Source: Cohnella nanjingensis
GTDB lineage: Bacteria; Bacillota; Bacilli; Paenibacillales; Paenibacillaceae
Assembly: GCF_014212125.1 (NCBI RefSeq)
Contig: NZ_JACJVP010000011.1
Span: forward strand, 1-64,000
Length of the DNA: 64,000 bases
Direction: 5' to 3'
A program made the position numbers and the translations under genes. The first letter of the stretch is position 1; the number at the start of each line of letters is the position of its first letter. Shown in pieces: positions 9,016 to 18,348 of the stretch. The notes beneath the pieces were generated by a model. The model saw only the letters and a program-made list of their open reading frames with translations, ran no database searches and had not been told where the DNA came from.

Positions 9016-10578
9016 TTACTTATTCAGCAAAGATTGCTTATATTCGCTCGGCGTAATGCCGCAGCTCGTCTTGAATACTCTGCTGAAATAATGATGATCC
9101 GCATACCCGACAAGCTCGGCGATGTCCTTCAGGATGATGTCTGGATGACTGCGCATGAGCTCTTTGGCTCTCTCCATGCGGAGCTCGGTAAAGTACTCCA
9201 CGAATGAAGCGTCGGCGTAGTTTCGAAAGAGGTTGCATAAGTAAGTGCGGGACACGTTAAATAGATCGCCCAGCTGGCTAAGGCTGATTGGATCGCTAAG
9301 ATGGGCGATCATGTAGGCCTGTATGCGTTTATACGTCGATTCGGAATGATCCAGATAGATTTCTCTCGATTCAAAGCGCAGAAGTTCCCCCATTACCTCC
9401 CAGCAAAATCCGGCGGCCTCTTCGTAGGAAGCGGCAGTGAATATGATTTCTTCGATTCTTTTCTCAAGCTTCTTGCTTGCCATCGCGTCGAAAGTTTGCA
9501 AATGGCGCTCCATCAGATGAATGATCCTTTTGAGATTCGTTTCGATCTCAATGCTCGGACATTGCTCGGCTTCCCATACCTGGAACAGCCGGTAATATTC
9601 TTTTTTCAAGGAAAGCCAGTCTTTTTTGGTTACCCAGGATCGCATTTTCGATTCTAGCAAGCTCGTCATTTGAAAATAGGCTGGCTTCGTTTCGCTTATT
9701 TCTTCCTGCATCATGAGGATCTGGGATCGGCCGATCACGATTTTGTTGTCGAGCAACTGGTGAAGCCGCCCTACGACTTCCCTCATTTCGGTCAGGCTTT
9801 TGACTTCCAGGCTGCAAGCAACGGATACCGAAATGCCGCTTAATGAAAAATAATCGCGAGTTGCTTCCGCGATTAGCCGGACGGATTTTTTTTCGTAACG
9901 GTGAAGCCCGGCCACTACGATGAACGAGCGCCCGTCTTTCGAGTTGAAGATCCAGTGGCTTCCGAGCTCACTCGCAAGCCGCGGCAATTGTTCGGCAAAC
10001 CCTTCGTGCAGGTGATCGGACGGCTGCAGGAACAGCCCGTCTTTGCCGTATAACGTTTCGGGATTTTGAACGACGAACGCGCAATAGGAGGCGTAAGCGT
10101 TCATCTCCCGAAAATCGAAGGGATCTTCAACGCCATTCGGAACGTCGGACTCGATCAAGCTTTGGATGAGCTTCTTGCCGTGCAAATATTTGCTGCTGCG
10201 GATTTTCGGCTGTACTTGGTACAGAATTGCTTTTACGAGCTCCGGATCGATCGGTTTCAGCAAATAATCGACCACGTTGGCGCGCATGGCTTCCCTGGCG
10301 TAGTCGAACGAGGGATATCCGCTAATGATGACGACGGCAATTCCGGGCCACTCTTTGTGCAGAGCTTTGGAAAGCTCGATTCCGTCCATGTTGGACATCC
10401 GAATATCGGTGAACACGATGTCGGGAGGTTGATGGGCGATGGCGCGCAAAGCTTCTTGGCCGTTGTAGGCTTCTGTCGTAACATGGGCTTCAATCCCGCT
10501 CTCGAGGCTAAAATCGGCGATAATCCGTTTGATTTTATCCATAAAAATCGGTTCGTCGTCTACCAGCAGGATGTTCAT
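9016..10578 (-). CDS. Response regulator, YesN family (module 2)
   Basis: REC-AraC transcription factor, 520 residues. The start at 10578 is set by GGAGGAAAT upstream on the minus strand and gives a product beginning at the receiver (MNILLVDDEP). Acidic pocket at 7-9, phosphoacceptor Asp58 in IVFTDIRMSNMDGIE, Lys in YLLKPIDPE. A long YesN-type central region of unknown detail (about 125-410) precedes two AraC HTH motifs (about 415-515), ending in HHYFSRVFKTSCGITPSEYK. It overlaps the kinase gene by four bases (ATGA) and is transcribed away from the transporter genes it presumably controls. Confidence 0.94.
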   Translation of the reverse strand: MNILLVDDEPIFMDKIKRIIADFSLESGIEAHVTTEAYNGQEALRAIAHQPPDIVFTDIRMSNMDGIELSKALHKEWPGIAVVIISGYPSFDYAREAMRANVVDYLLKPIDPELVKAILYQVQPKIRSSKYLHGKKLIQSLIESDVPNGVEDPFDFREMNAYASYCAFVVQNPETLYGKDGLFLQPSDHLHEGFAEQLPRLASELGSHWIFNSKDGRSFIVVAGLHRYEKKSVRLIAEATRDYFSLSGISVSVACSLEVKSLTEMREVVGRLHQLLDNKIVIGRSQILMMQEEISETKPAYFQMTSLLESKMRSWVTKKDWLSLKKEYYRLFQVWEAEQCPSIEIETNLKRIIHLMERHLQTFDAMASKKLEKRIEEIIFTAASYEEAAGFCWEVMGELLRFESREIYLDHSESTYKRIQAYMIAHLSDPISLSQLGDLFNVSRTYLCNLFRNYADASFVEYFTELRMERAKELMRSHPDIILKDIAELVGYADHHYFSRVFKTSCGITPSEYKQSLLNK

Positions 10579-12407
10579 ACGATTTCCTCCACGTTTCGGT
10601 TGTCTGGCATCCACCCGGAAATGACGATCGACGCGCCATGATCCGGATGATTGCCGATTTTGAATTCGATGCGGTTTTTGTAATACAGTTTCAGTCTTGC
10701 GAACGTGCTGATCATGCCCATCCCGCCGAGCGAAAGCCGTTCTTTGTTCTGGAAGGAATCCAAATGCTCTTCGAACGTCTCCATTTTTTGACGGAGGGAC
10801 GCCATACGAACGGGATCGAAGCCGCTGCCGTTATCCGCGATGGCGATCGACCAACGGTTAGCCTCGATCTGCCCCCGAATCGTGACGACAAGCGCTCCTG
10901 AAATGCCTTCAAATCCATGATTGACAGCGTTTTCTACCAATGGCTGCAAAGTCAGCTTCGGAATGGATATCGGCTTCATTTCCTCTGGCAGAACGACCTG
11001 ATACTGCAAACGATGCGAATACCTCGTTTTCATCAATTCCAAATAGTTTTCCGCAAAATGGATTTCGTTCTCGATCGTCGTGATCGGATCGGTCTGGATG
11101 ATCGTATACCGCAAAAAGCTCGCCAGCTTCCTGCAAACGTTGGCGGCTCCGGCATTTCCGTCTTCTTCGGCTAAGATGGTGATGACGCCAAGCATGTTGA
11201 ATAAAAAATGAGGGTTGATTTGCGCCTGCAGCACTTCGAAATGGGATTGCAGCTGCAAGGTGCGAAATTGCACGATTTCCTCCAGCGAGCCCTTCAGACG
11301 CTGGTTCATTTTGCGAAAGGAGCGGTTAAGCAGCTCGATCTCGTCTATTTTGAACGCATTGCGGATTTCTACGTTTTTATCGTCCAAATCCACTGTATCG
11401 ATCATGGCTCTTAGCTTTTTAATCGGATAAGTCAACGTTCGAGATAAAACGTAAAACACGAAAATGGACAAAGCGATCAAAACGAAGACGGAGAGCAAAG
11501 AAACGTTGCGGAATAAGCGTAAGGGAGCGAACAATCGATGGTCGGGAATGGCGTATAGCAGGGTGTAGCCGGTGCGGTCGGAATGCCGGAAGATGGCGGA
11601 TTGCTTCTCTCCGTCCAGATTGAAGCTTGCCATTCCGGCATTCGAATTCGCCGCGATCGAGCTGAACTTAAGGATCGGCTGGCTTGCCCCGTCATGCTGA
11701 GGCGACAAATCGGAGTACAAAGTGTCCGTGTTGTTGAAAATCGAAAGGGCCGCGCCGGAGATGTCCGTCAGCTTGTCCGGCGCGATCAATTGATCGGCTC
11801 TCATTTGTATTTCCAAGTATCCGACATGAAGGCTTCCCAGCTTAAGCAGACGGATATAGGAAAAAACGGGCGTCCGGTCCTCGCCGAGCCAAGGGTCGCG
11901 ATCAGAATAGGCGAGCACGGCTGCCCCATCGGCATTCACCGGCTTTTTGAGCCAATCGTTGTCCTTCCGCGCCATGTCGGCTATCGATTGATCGTAAGGC
12001 TTGTTGGAGAAAAAAACGCCCTGATCGTTATAGATGCTGATTCTGTAAACGCTTTTATAAATTTCCGCCAGCAAGGCGATATTCGCGTCGATATAGCTGG
12101 ACGCTTTGAGCATCTCCGCTTCGTTCGGCGACGAGGTCAGCGTCAGGAGAGATTGCATCAGATAGTTATGGGAGTCGTCCTCGTTTTTCAAATAGAGCTG
12201 GATCGTCATGTTCTCATATTGATTGGAGAACAGCTCGAAGCTTTCGGCTATGCTGCTTAACGACTGCTGGACGCTGAAAATAATGTTTTTTTCCGTCGTA
12301 TTCTTTAAATATAAATACATAGGAATGCTGATCGCCAGCGCGAAAATGACCAGAAACGCGGAATAGCTCATGAACAATTTCATTTGGAACGTCCTGAACG
12401 AGAACAT
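10575..12407 (-). CDS. Sensor histidine kinase, YesM family (module 2)
   Basis: Membrane kinase of 610 residues. First membrane segment about 10-32, extracellular sensor about 33-290, second membrane segment about 293-317, HAMP after it, phosphoacceptor His400 in QAQINPHFLFNMLGV, N box LQPLVENAVNHGF and a C-terminal ATP lid reading SLGGMGMISTFARLKLYY, in which the second glycine of the usual GIGLxN motif is Met. The ATG at 12407 is favoured, with GAGGTGA seven bases upstream; a TTG directly before it is less likely. It pairs with the 9016-10578 regulator and is divergent from the 12596 transporter operon, an arrangement common for YesMN-controlled importers. Confidence 0.93.
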   Translation of the reverse strand: MFSFRTFQMKLFMSYSAFLVIFALAISIPMYLYLKNTTEKNIIFSVQQSLSSIAESFELFSNQYENMTIQLYLKNEDDSHNYLMQSLLTLTSSPNEAEMLKASSYIDANIALLAEIYKSVYRISIYNDQGVFFSNKPYDQSIADMARKDNDWLKKPVNADGAAVLAYSDRDPWLGEDRTPVFSYIRLLKLGSLHVGYLEIQMRADQLIAPDKLTDISGAALSIFNNTDTLYSDLSPQHDGASQPILKFSSIAANSNAGMASFNLDGEKQSAIFRHSDRTGYTLLYAIPDHRLFAPLRLFRNVSLLSVFVLIALSIFVFYVLSRTLTYPIKKLRAMIDTVDLDDKNVEIRNAFKIDEIELLNRSFRKMNQRLKGSLEEIVQFRTLQLQSHFEVLQAQINPHFLFNMLGVITILAEEDGNAGAANVCRKLASFLRYTIIQTDPITTIENEIHFAENYLELMKTRYSHRLQYQVVLPEEMKPISIPKLTLQPLVENAVNHGFEGISGALVVTIRGQIEANRWSIAIADNGSGFDPVRMASLRQKMETFEEHLDSFQNKERLSLGGMGMISTFARLKLYYKNRIEFKIGNHPDHGASIVISGWMPDNRNVEEIV

Positions 12408-12595
12408 CAATGATCACCTCGACGTCTCAAGATTAACATGAACGCGAAAGGAAAACGACCTGAAATTGGAATAACGGCCAAGATGTACGATTATCCACTT
12501 CGTCGTGAACGATTCTCTATTTCTTGCTTATATCAGGTAGTATATTCTAACGAATGTAAGCAGTTTCATTAATGCGTATTTAGGAGGAGTACAGG

Positions 12596-13966
12596 ATGAG
12601 GGGTTTACTGTCAAAGAGGGTCGGTCTGATGTCGGCGATCGTCGCAATGATGCTTATCTTGGCCGCCTGCGGAGGCAACAACAACGCGGCGTCGCCAAGC
12701 ACGTCGGATTCGGCCAAGCCAACCGCATCGTCTACGGCATCCGCATCGAATCAGCCTGCCGAGAGAGTCAAGCTGAAAGTGCTCGGCCACGCCTCCTGGT
12801 TCAAATCCGGCTGGGACGCCGTCGCCAAGGATGCGGCGGCTCACGGCTTCGATCTTGAAGTCGAGAAAGTGCCCGATACGGATGCGGGGAACGATTTGAT
12901 CAAAACCAGGTTCGCAACGAAGGATACGCCAGACATCCTACTCTTTTTCCCTGGAAGCATTTTTTCAAATATGGGACCGCCAGCGGACTACTTCGTGAAA
13001 CAAGAAGACCAGCCTTGGATGGACAATTTCGATAAATCCGCTTGGGTCAGAGCGTTGGACGAGAAAGAAAACGTAAACGGAGATCGCGGTTTCTATGCGG
13101 CACCTTATTGGGGCTCCAACGTCTCCGCCGTCTTGTATAACAAAAAAGTGTTCGAGAGTCTTAACTTGCAAATTCCGAAAACGTATGCCGACTTCCTGGC
13201 CGTTTGCGAAGCGATCAAGAAAGCGGGCAAGATCCCCGTGTATTATTCGGGCAAGGATAGTTGGACGCTTCAACTGCTTCCGTTCGACGCGGCCTCCAAG
13301 AAAGGCTATGGCGAGCTGGCGGACAAAATCAATAAAAATCAGGCTAAATTTACGCAATACGACAACATGAAGAAGGGCATTGAAACACTGGTCGATCTGA
13401 AAAACAAAGGATTCATCAACAAAACGTTCTTGTCCGATACGTACGACAATGCCGAGAAAGCGCTCGCGACCGGCGAGGCCGGCATGTATCATATGGGCAC
13501 CTGGATGATGAGCGACATCGTGACGAAGTTCCAGGACAACGTGAACGATATCGGCGCCTTCATTATGCCGTTCGACGGCGACGACACCGATATTCTCCCG
13601 GTATTCGCTCCTTACGGCATGTTCGTGCCCAAAGGAAAAAATCAGGATGCCGCGCAGAAGTTCGTGAATTACTTCGAATCGATTGAAACGCAAAACCTCT
13701 ATTTCGAAAACGAGGGCGGCATTCCGGCTTTGAACGGCGTAACGAAGACGAAGCTGACGCCCGCGGAGTTGGACGCGAAGACGCTGGTCGACGCAGGCCG
13801 CAAATTCGCGAACTGGCAATACGGTTTCGATTATGACCTGAGCAATTTCGGCGTGTACTTGCAAGACGCGTTGGTAGGAAACAAAACGCCGGATCAAGTA
13901 TTGGCCGCGATGGATAAAGATTTCGCCAAAGACGCCAAAACGAAAAAAGACCCGAACTTCCAGTGA
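12596..13966 (+). CDS. Sugar ABC transporter substrate-binding lipoprotein (module 2)
   Basis: Family 1 solute-binding lipoprotein, 456 residues. AGGAGGAG lies eight bases before the ATG. Signal peptide ends in the lipobox LILAAC (Cys about 25), followed by an Asn/Ser/Ala-rich linker and the mature domain from about 58 (LKVLGHASWFKSGWDAVAKD). The VLYNKKVFESLNLQIPKTYADF segment is typical of sugar binders. The 188-base divergent region upstream has a possible -10 TATATT at 12541-12546 but no convincing -35, as expected for an activator-dependent promoter. A stable hairpin follows the stop. Ligand not deducible. Confidence 0.92.
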   Translation: MRGLLSKRVGLMSAIVAMMLILAACGGNNNAASPSTSDSAKPTASSTASASNQPAERVKLKVLGHASWFKSGWDAVAKDAAAHGFDLEVEKVPDTDAGNDLIKTRFATKDTPDILLFFPGSIFSNMGPPADYFVKQEDQPWMDNFDKSAWVRALDEKENVNGDRGFYAAPYWGSNVSAVLYNKKVFESLNLQIPKTYADFLAVCEAIKKAGKIPVYYSGKDSWTLQLLPFDAASKKGYGELADKINKNQAKFTQYDNMKKGIETLVDLKNKGFINKTFLSDTYDNAEKALATGEAGMYHMGTWMMSDIVTKFQDNVNDIGAFIMPFDGDDTDILPVFAPYGMFVPKGKNQDAAQKFVNYFESIETQNLYFENEGGIPALNGVTKTKLTPAELDAKTLVDAGRKFANWQYGFDYDLSNFGVYLQDALVGNKTPDQVLAAMDKDFAKDAKTKKDPNFQ

Positions 13967-13991
13967 TTTAGATGCATTCATGCGTGGGGAA

Positions 13992-14017
13992 CTGCACGGA
14001 GAGGTTGAGCCGTGCAG
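13992..14017 (+). terminator. Intercistronic hairpin after the module 2 binding protein
   Basis: Perfect 8-base stem CTGCACGG (13992-13999) / CCGTGCAG (14010-14017) with a 10-base loop. It lacks a T tract, so an RNA-stabilising or processing element is likelier than a full terminator. The position matches hairpins after the other two family 1 binding-protein genes. Confidence 0.55.
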
Positions 14018-14052
14018 CTCTCCATATATGCAAGAGATGAAGAGGTGCATCA

Positions 14053-14934
14053 ATGAACAAGCTTATGCGCAAGAATTACACGTACGGGATGCTGGTTCCC
14101 GGGTTGCTCCTGTTTTTGGTGTTATTCATCACCCCTTCAATGGGCGCCTTCTATTATGCGTTTACAGACTTGACCGATTTCAATTTCTTTTCCGCCAAAT
14201 ACGTAGGCTGGGAAAATTTCAAGACGCTCTTCGACACGGACGGAAGCATGCTCGCTTTGAAAAATACGATTATTTTCACAGTCGTAACGACGGTTTTCAA
14301 AATAACGATCGGTCTTGGTCTGGCTGTGCTGCTTAATATGAAATTGCGCACGACGCTATATTTGAGAACCGTTTTTTTCTTTCCCGTCATCCTCAGTACG
14401 GTTGCCGTCGCGCTCGCATTCTCGGCAATCTACCATCCGACGACAGGGCTGTTGAATCAGTTTTTGCGGTTGCTCGGTCTGGACTTTCTAGCCCAAAACT
14501 GGATAACGGACAGAGGGCTTGTCATGTATTCGATCAGCGCGGTGGAAGTCTGGAAGTGGACCGGCATCGGAATGGTGTTGTTTCTGGCCGGATTGCAGTC
14601 GATCCCTCAAGACGCTTACGAGTCCGCAACGATCGACGGAGCGAACGCATGGCAGCAATTCCGTTCCATTACGCTGCCCTTGCTGCTTCCCTCCATTAAA
14701 TCGGTATTTTTCCTGTCGATGATCGGCGGATTAAAAGTGTTCGATATCGTTATCGCGCTAACGAACGGGGGACCGGGAAAAGCTTCGACGACGCTTAACT
14801 ACATGGTCTACGAGGACTTTTCTAAACATTTTTACGGGGAAGGCACAGCCGCAAGCTTATTATTGTTCTTGCTCATTCTTGTAACTGTGGCGATATTGAA
14901 TTTGTTCATTAGCAGAAAAGAAGTGGAGTTGTAG
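14053..14934 (+). CDS. Sugar ABC transporter permease, MalF/UgpA type (module 2)
   Basis: Inner-membrane permease, 293 residues. GAGGTG precedes the ATG. First membrane segment GMLVPGLLLFLVLFI begins near residue 12; the EAA loop reads YESATIDGANAWQQFRSITLPLLLP (about 193-217). C-terminus runs out in a last membrane segment ILNLFISRKEVEL. Four bases separate it from the next permease, so they are one unit. Partner of the 12596 lipoprotein. Confidence 0.92.
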   Translation: MNKLMRKNYTYGMLVPGLLLFLVLFITPSMGAFYYAFTDLTDFNFFSAKYVGWENFKTLFDTDGSMLALKNTIIFTVVTTVFKITIGLGLAVLLNMKLRTTLYLRTVFFFPVILSTVAVALAFSAIYHPTTGLLNQFLRLLGLDFLAQNWITDRGLVMYSISAVEVWKWTGIGMVLFLAGLQSIPQDAYESATIDGANAWQQFRSITLPLLLPSIKSVFFLSMIGGLKVFDIVIALTNGGPGKASTTLNYMVYEDFSKHFYGEGTAASLLLFLLILVTVAILNLFISRKEVEL

Positions 14935-14938
14935 CGCG

Positions 14939-15760
14939 ATGAACCTCAAACTAAAAAAGTGGTGGCTGGAAATAATGGGCGTTTGTTTGAGCGGACTCGT
15001 TGTGCTTCCCTCTATTATCGTTCTGATCAACTCTTTTAAGACCGAAGGCGAAGCTTCCGATATGAGCATCGCATGGCCGAAGGATTGGAACTTCGTCGAC
15101 AATTATTCCGAAGTGTTCAGGATCGGACGGATTTCGACGGCGTTCTGGAACTCGATTCTCATCACGGGTTCCAGCGTTATCCTTCTCATCGTTCTATGCA
15201 GCACTTCAGCATTCGTGATCCAAAGGAGAAACAGCAAGTTTACTAAGCTCCTTCAAGTTTTGCTGCTAGGCGGCATGATTCTTCCGTTATCGATCATCAT
15301 TACTTACATCCTTCTATATAACCTGCATTTGACGGGTAGCTTTCTGGCCGTCATCTTGTTATACGTAGCGACGATGTATCCCGTCATTGCTTTTTTGTAC
15401 ATCGGATTCTATAACGGCGTGTCCCGAGAAATCGACGAAGCGGCGATTATCGACGGAACGAAGGGATACGGGTTGTTTTTCCGGGTCATATTCCCGCTGC
15501 TCAAACCGATTAACGCTACGGCGCTCGTGCTCGGTTTCGTGACGGTGTGGAACGACTTCGGCCTAGCGCTTTATTTTCTGAACCAGGCAAGCAAATATAC
15601 GCTTGGGTTGACCGTATTTTTTTTCGCGGGAGAGAAATCGAGCCAATGGAATCTCATTTTTGCGGATTTGATCGTCGTTTCCATTCCGGTCATTATCGTT
15701 TATATATTCGCCCAGAGATTTATCGTTTCCGGGTTAACGGCGGGAGCCGTCAAAAGCTAG
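14939..15760 (+). CDS. Sugar ABC transporter permease, MalG/UgpE type (module 2)
   Basis: Second channel subunit, 273 residues. Six hydrophobic segments; EAA loop REIDEAAIIDGTKGYGLFFRV (about 161-180); conserved VTVWNDFGLALYF and C-terminal VSGLTAGAVKS. It is the last intact gene of module 2; remnants of a carbohydrate-active gene follow directly, suggesting the operon once carried a secreted enzyme (inference). Confidence 0.92.
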   Translation: MNLKLKKWWLEIMGVCLSGLVVLPSIIVLINSFKTEGEASDMSIAWPKDWNFVDNYSEVFRIGRISTAFWNSILITGSSVILLIVLCSTSAFVIQRRNSKFTKLLQVLLLGGMILPLSIIITYILLYNLHLTGSFLAVILLYVATMYPVIAFLYIGFYNGVSREIDEAAIIDGTKGYGLFFRVIFPLLKPINATALVLGFVTVWNDFGLALYFLNQASKYTLGLTVFFFAGEKSSQWNLIFADLIVVSIPVIIVYIFAQRFIVSGLTAGAVKS

Positions 15761-15763
15761 CCG

Positions 15764-16314
15764 CCTTCAGCCAATATCATTCCAAACTTTGAAATCGGGG
15801 GCTTCTGGCAACCTCCGAACGTTGTCGGCGGCGATTTCAACACCAATGCGAATTGGGCCGATATCGCAGCGGCTAACTTCGATACCATAATGGGTCTTCG
15901 CCAGCCGCCACGATTGTTTGATTTACGGTTTTGTGCGTTTTGACGGCTTTAGGCCAACGAAATGATTCCAATCGTTCCAACATGGTTCGGAGAATTACTC
16001 CCCAATGAGATTCATTCATCATGCAAACAGGCGTATACCGATCCATTCTCAGATTGTTAGGGTGTTTCAGCGCATATTCGGCCAACCCGGTAAACAGCCG
16101 GCAGTGGCGGGATGCAAGGTATGGCTGTGCTTTTCGGCGAATGTGCAATATCGCCGACGCAAGCAACTGGACCGATGTATATGCAACTGTGTCGGGAAGA
16201 GGCGGACTCGATGAAATCAGCTTCAATCCTGTTGCCGCCAGATACGTAAGGGTATATGGCATGCAAAGAGTCACAACGTACGGCTATTCCATCTGGAAAT
16301 TGGAAGTTTACTAG
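15764..16314 (+). pseudogene. Remnant of a glycosidase-like gene ending in a CBM32 (F5/8 type C) module
   Basis: Two coding-like pieces in the plus direction do not join in one frame. The first (15764-15942) reads a segment with NFEIGGFWQPPN and ANWADIAAANFDTIMG, like the first barrel strand of a glycosidase, and has no own start. The second (about 16150-16314) reads ASNWTDVYATVSGRGG and ARYVRVYGMQRVTTYGYSIW before a TAG, a clear C-terminal half of a discoidin-type carbohydrate-binding module. The part between (about 15890-16110) is coding-like on the opposite strand. A secreted enzyme gene with a CBM32 was probably deleted internally and rearranged. A good terminator still follows. Confidence 0.7.
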
Positions 16315-16318
16315 ACCG

Positions 16319-16356
16319 AAGGAGCCAACATCCCGAGATGTTGGCTCCTTCTTTGT
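16319..16356 (+). terminator. Strong rho-independent terminator
   Basis: Perfect 14-base stem AAGGAGCCAACATC (16319-16332) / GATGTTGGCTCCTT (16337-16350) with loop CCGA and the short T-rich tail CTTTG. It ends the module 2 transcript and the CBM32 remnant. Confidence 0.85.
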
Positions 16357-16374
16357 GGAAAGTGAGACTGGGGA

Positions 16375-16554
16375 TTAACGGGCTCCGCTCAGACCGGCCA
16401 GTTCGGCCGAATCCGAAATGTGCACGCCCTCCTGCAAGTTCTCGCGAATGTAATCGGCCGCTTTCGTAATCTTAAGCGCCTGCTGGTCCGTCTGCATATG
16501 CTCGAGGAGGAACAAGACCAGAACCTCAATCTTCTGAAGCGTTATTTGTAATTT
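16375..16554 (-). pseudogene. Truncated AraC-family regulator fragment
   Basis: On the minus strand 59 codons read LQKIEVLVLFLLEHMQ and then ALKITKAADYIRENLQEG with VHISDSAELAGLS before a TAA at 16375-16377. This is the hinge and first helices of an AraC DNA-binding domain. The second HTH motif is absent and a TGA (16555-16557) closes the frame upstream, so only a fragment of an AraC-type regulator remains. It is probably not functional. Confidence 0.6.
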
Positions 16555-16620
16555 TCACGAATATAGCAGGAATCCATTTTCACTTGTCGAAAGACTTTAC
16601 CTTAAAGTGAGGTCGGGCAA

Positions 16621-18348
16621 ATGAAGAAAGGAAGATTAGGTAAGCAGTATACCCCATACACATACAAGATGCTGATCCCTTATCTGATTCTCGTTTTGCT
16701 GACGGATGTGGTGATCGGCTATATTTCCTATACCTTGCTCATTGAATCGAGAACGGAAATGGCGGAAACCAATATACGGACCGCCCTGGAACAAACGAAG
16801 ATCAACATGAAATACCAAATGGAAGAAATACAACGGATGTCCGACACGTTGTTCACCAGCATTTCGTTCCAGAACGCCCTTCAGATGACGGGAGAACCTT
16901 TGGACGTCATGCTGAAAATGAGAGATGAGATCGTCCCCCAGATGAAAGCGCCGCTTCTCTTGTTCGGGAACAATATCCGTCTGGTGCTCTATTCCGCAAA
17001 CGAAGAGATGTATGAAGTTTCCGGCGATGATATGTCGACTCCGCTCCAAAGGCGGGACTATTATGTTCTTTCCGCCCGAAGTATTGAAAACAGCGGATGG
17101 TTCCATTCTTTGCAATCTTCAAAGAAAGACAACGCATGGGTTCAGATAGATTCGGATCGGGAATTGAACCACATTTCGCATTTCCGCAAATTGATTTCAT
17201 CCACCGGTTATTCCTCCGTCATCGGCTATGTGCGTGCGATCGTCCGGCTGGAAGATCTTCTGGGCGGCTTCGAGACCTTCCCGATTGAAGAAGGAATTAG
17301 CCTTCGTCTGATTGACGCAGCTTCAGGGACGACGATGTATCGACGAGGGTACGCGGACGAGCGCATCCGCGAAGGATCTGACTTAACGATACAAGAGGTG
17401 ATTCCCGGTACAAGCTTTGTCATCGAAACCTTGGTGCCGCATGCTTACCTGAACAAGGATGCCGGCAGGATGCAGCGGGCCATCGGCACCGTTTGTTCGA
17501 TCAGTTTCCTGGTGATGGCTTGCATCGGACTCGTTGTGGCCCGGCTTTCCGGCAAGAAGATGAAACGAATCGTCATGTTGGTCAGATCGTTCCAGGAAGG
17601 CAATTTCCATAAGCGGATCGAATTTTCCGGAAACGATGAATTCGTACATATCGCCGATTCATTCAACGTGATGGCACGGAGCATCCAAGATCTGATCCGG
17701 AACGTGTACATTCAAGGTATCGAGAAAAAGCAGGCCGAGCTGGACGCCCTCCAATCCCAAATTAATCCGCATTTTCTCTATAATACGTTATCGACGATCG
17801 GGAGTCTGGCGAACTTGGGCGAAACCCGGAAGGTTACGGAAATGGTCAAAGGACTTGCCAGATTTTACAGGCTGACGCTGAATGGAGGAAATGTTTATGT
17901 GCCGCTTGAACGGGAATTGGAGCAGGTGGAGACGTACCTGGAGATTCAGCGGGTGAAATATGCGGATAACTTTACGGTTTATATGGATATCGATCCGGAG
18001 ATCAAACAGATTCGGGTGATGAAATTAATTTTGCAGCCGTTCGTGGAAAATATTTTTAAGCATGCTTGGTTCGGGGAAACGATTGCCATCCGGATAACCG
18101 GACAACGAGTAAAGGACAGCATCGAGCTCAAGATCATCGATAACGGAATCGGAATGAAACCCGAAACCTTGCAGCGAATGCGTTCTGCCCGTAATCATGC
18201 AAACGGGTATGGCCTGAAAAATGTCGAGGATCGGATCAAGCTGAGATACGGAAACGATTTCGGCATCCATATCGCCAGCATATACGGGGCGGGAACAACG
18301 GTACGGATTCTTCTTCCCATCGATCGCGCAGAGGAGAATGAGACTTGA
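16621..18348 (+). CDS. Sensor histidine kinase, YesM family (module 3)
   Basis: Membrane kinase of 575 residues with GAGGTCGGG before the ATG. Membrane segments about 18-40 and 290-312, extracellular sensor between, HAMP about 312-365, phosphoacceptor His384 in QSQINPHFLYNTLST, N box LQPFVENIFKHAW, ATP lid GYGLKNVEDRIKLRYG. It overlaps the regulator by four bases. The pair precedes the 20097-31673 transport and hydrolase genes on the same strand, with a terminator between, so it probably governs them in trans. Confidence 0.94.
   Translation: MKKGRLGKQYTPYTYKMLIPYLILVLLTDVVIGYISYTLLIESRTEMAETNIRTALEQTKINMKYQMEEIQRMSDTLFTSISFQNALQMTGEPLDVMLKMRDEIVPQMKAPLLLFGNNIRLVLYSANEEMYEVSGDDMSTPLQRRDYYVLSARSIENSGWFHSLQSSKKDNAWVQIDSDRELNHISHFRKLISSTGYSSVIGYVRAIVRLEDLLGGFETFPIEEGISLRLIDAASGTTMYRRGYADERIREGSDLTIQEVIPGTSFVIETLVPHAYLNKDAGRMQRAIGTVCSISFLVMACIGLVVARLSGKKMKRIVMLVRSFQEGNFHKRIEFSGNDEFVHIADSFNVMARSIQDLIRNVYIQGIEKKQAELDALQSQINPHFLYNTLSTIGSLANLGETRKVTEMVKGLARFYRLTLNGGNVYVPLERELEQVETYLEIQRVKYADNFTVYMDIDPEIKQIRVMKLILQPFVENIFKHAWFGETIAIRITGQRVKDSIELKIIDNGIGMKPETLQRMRSARNHANGYGLKNVEDRIKLRYGNDFGIHIASIYGAGTTVRILLPIDRAEENET

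Noticed and set aside
15873..16274. 133-codon minus-strand frame as an intact gene
   Set aside because: Its N-terminal part is the antisense of the CBM32 remnant; only the middle looks coding, so I treat it as part of the rearranged pseudogene region.
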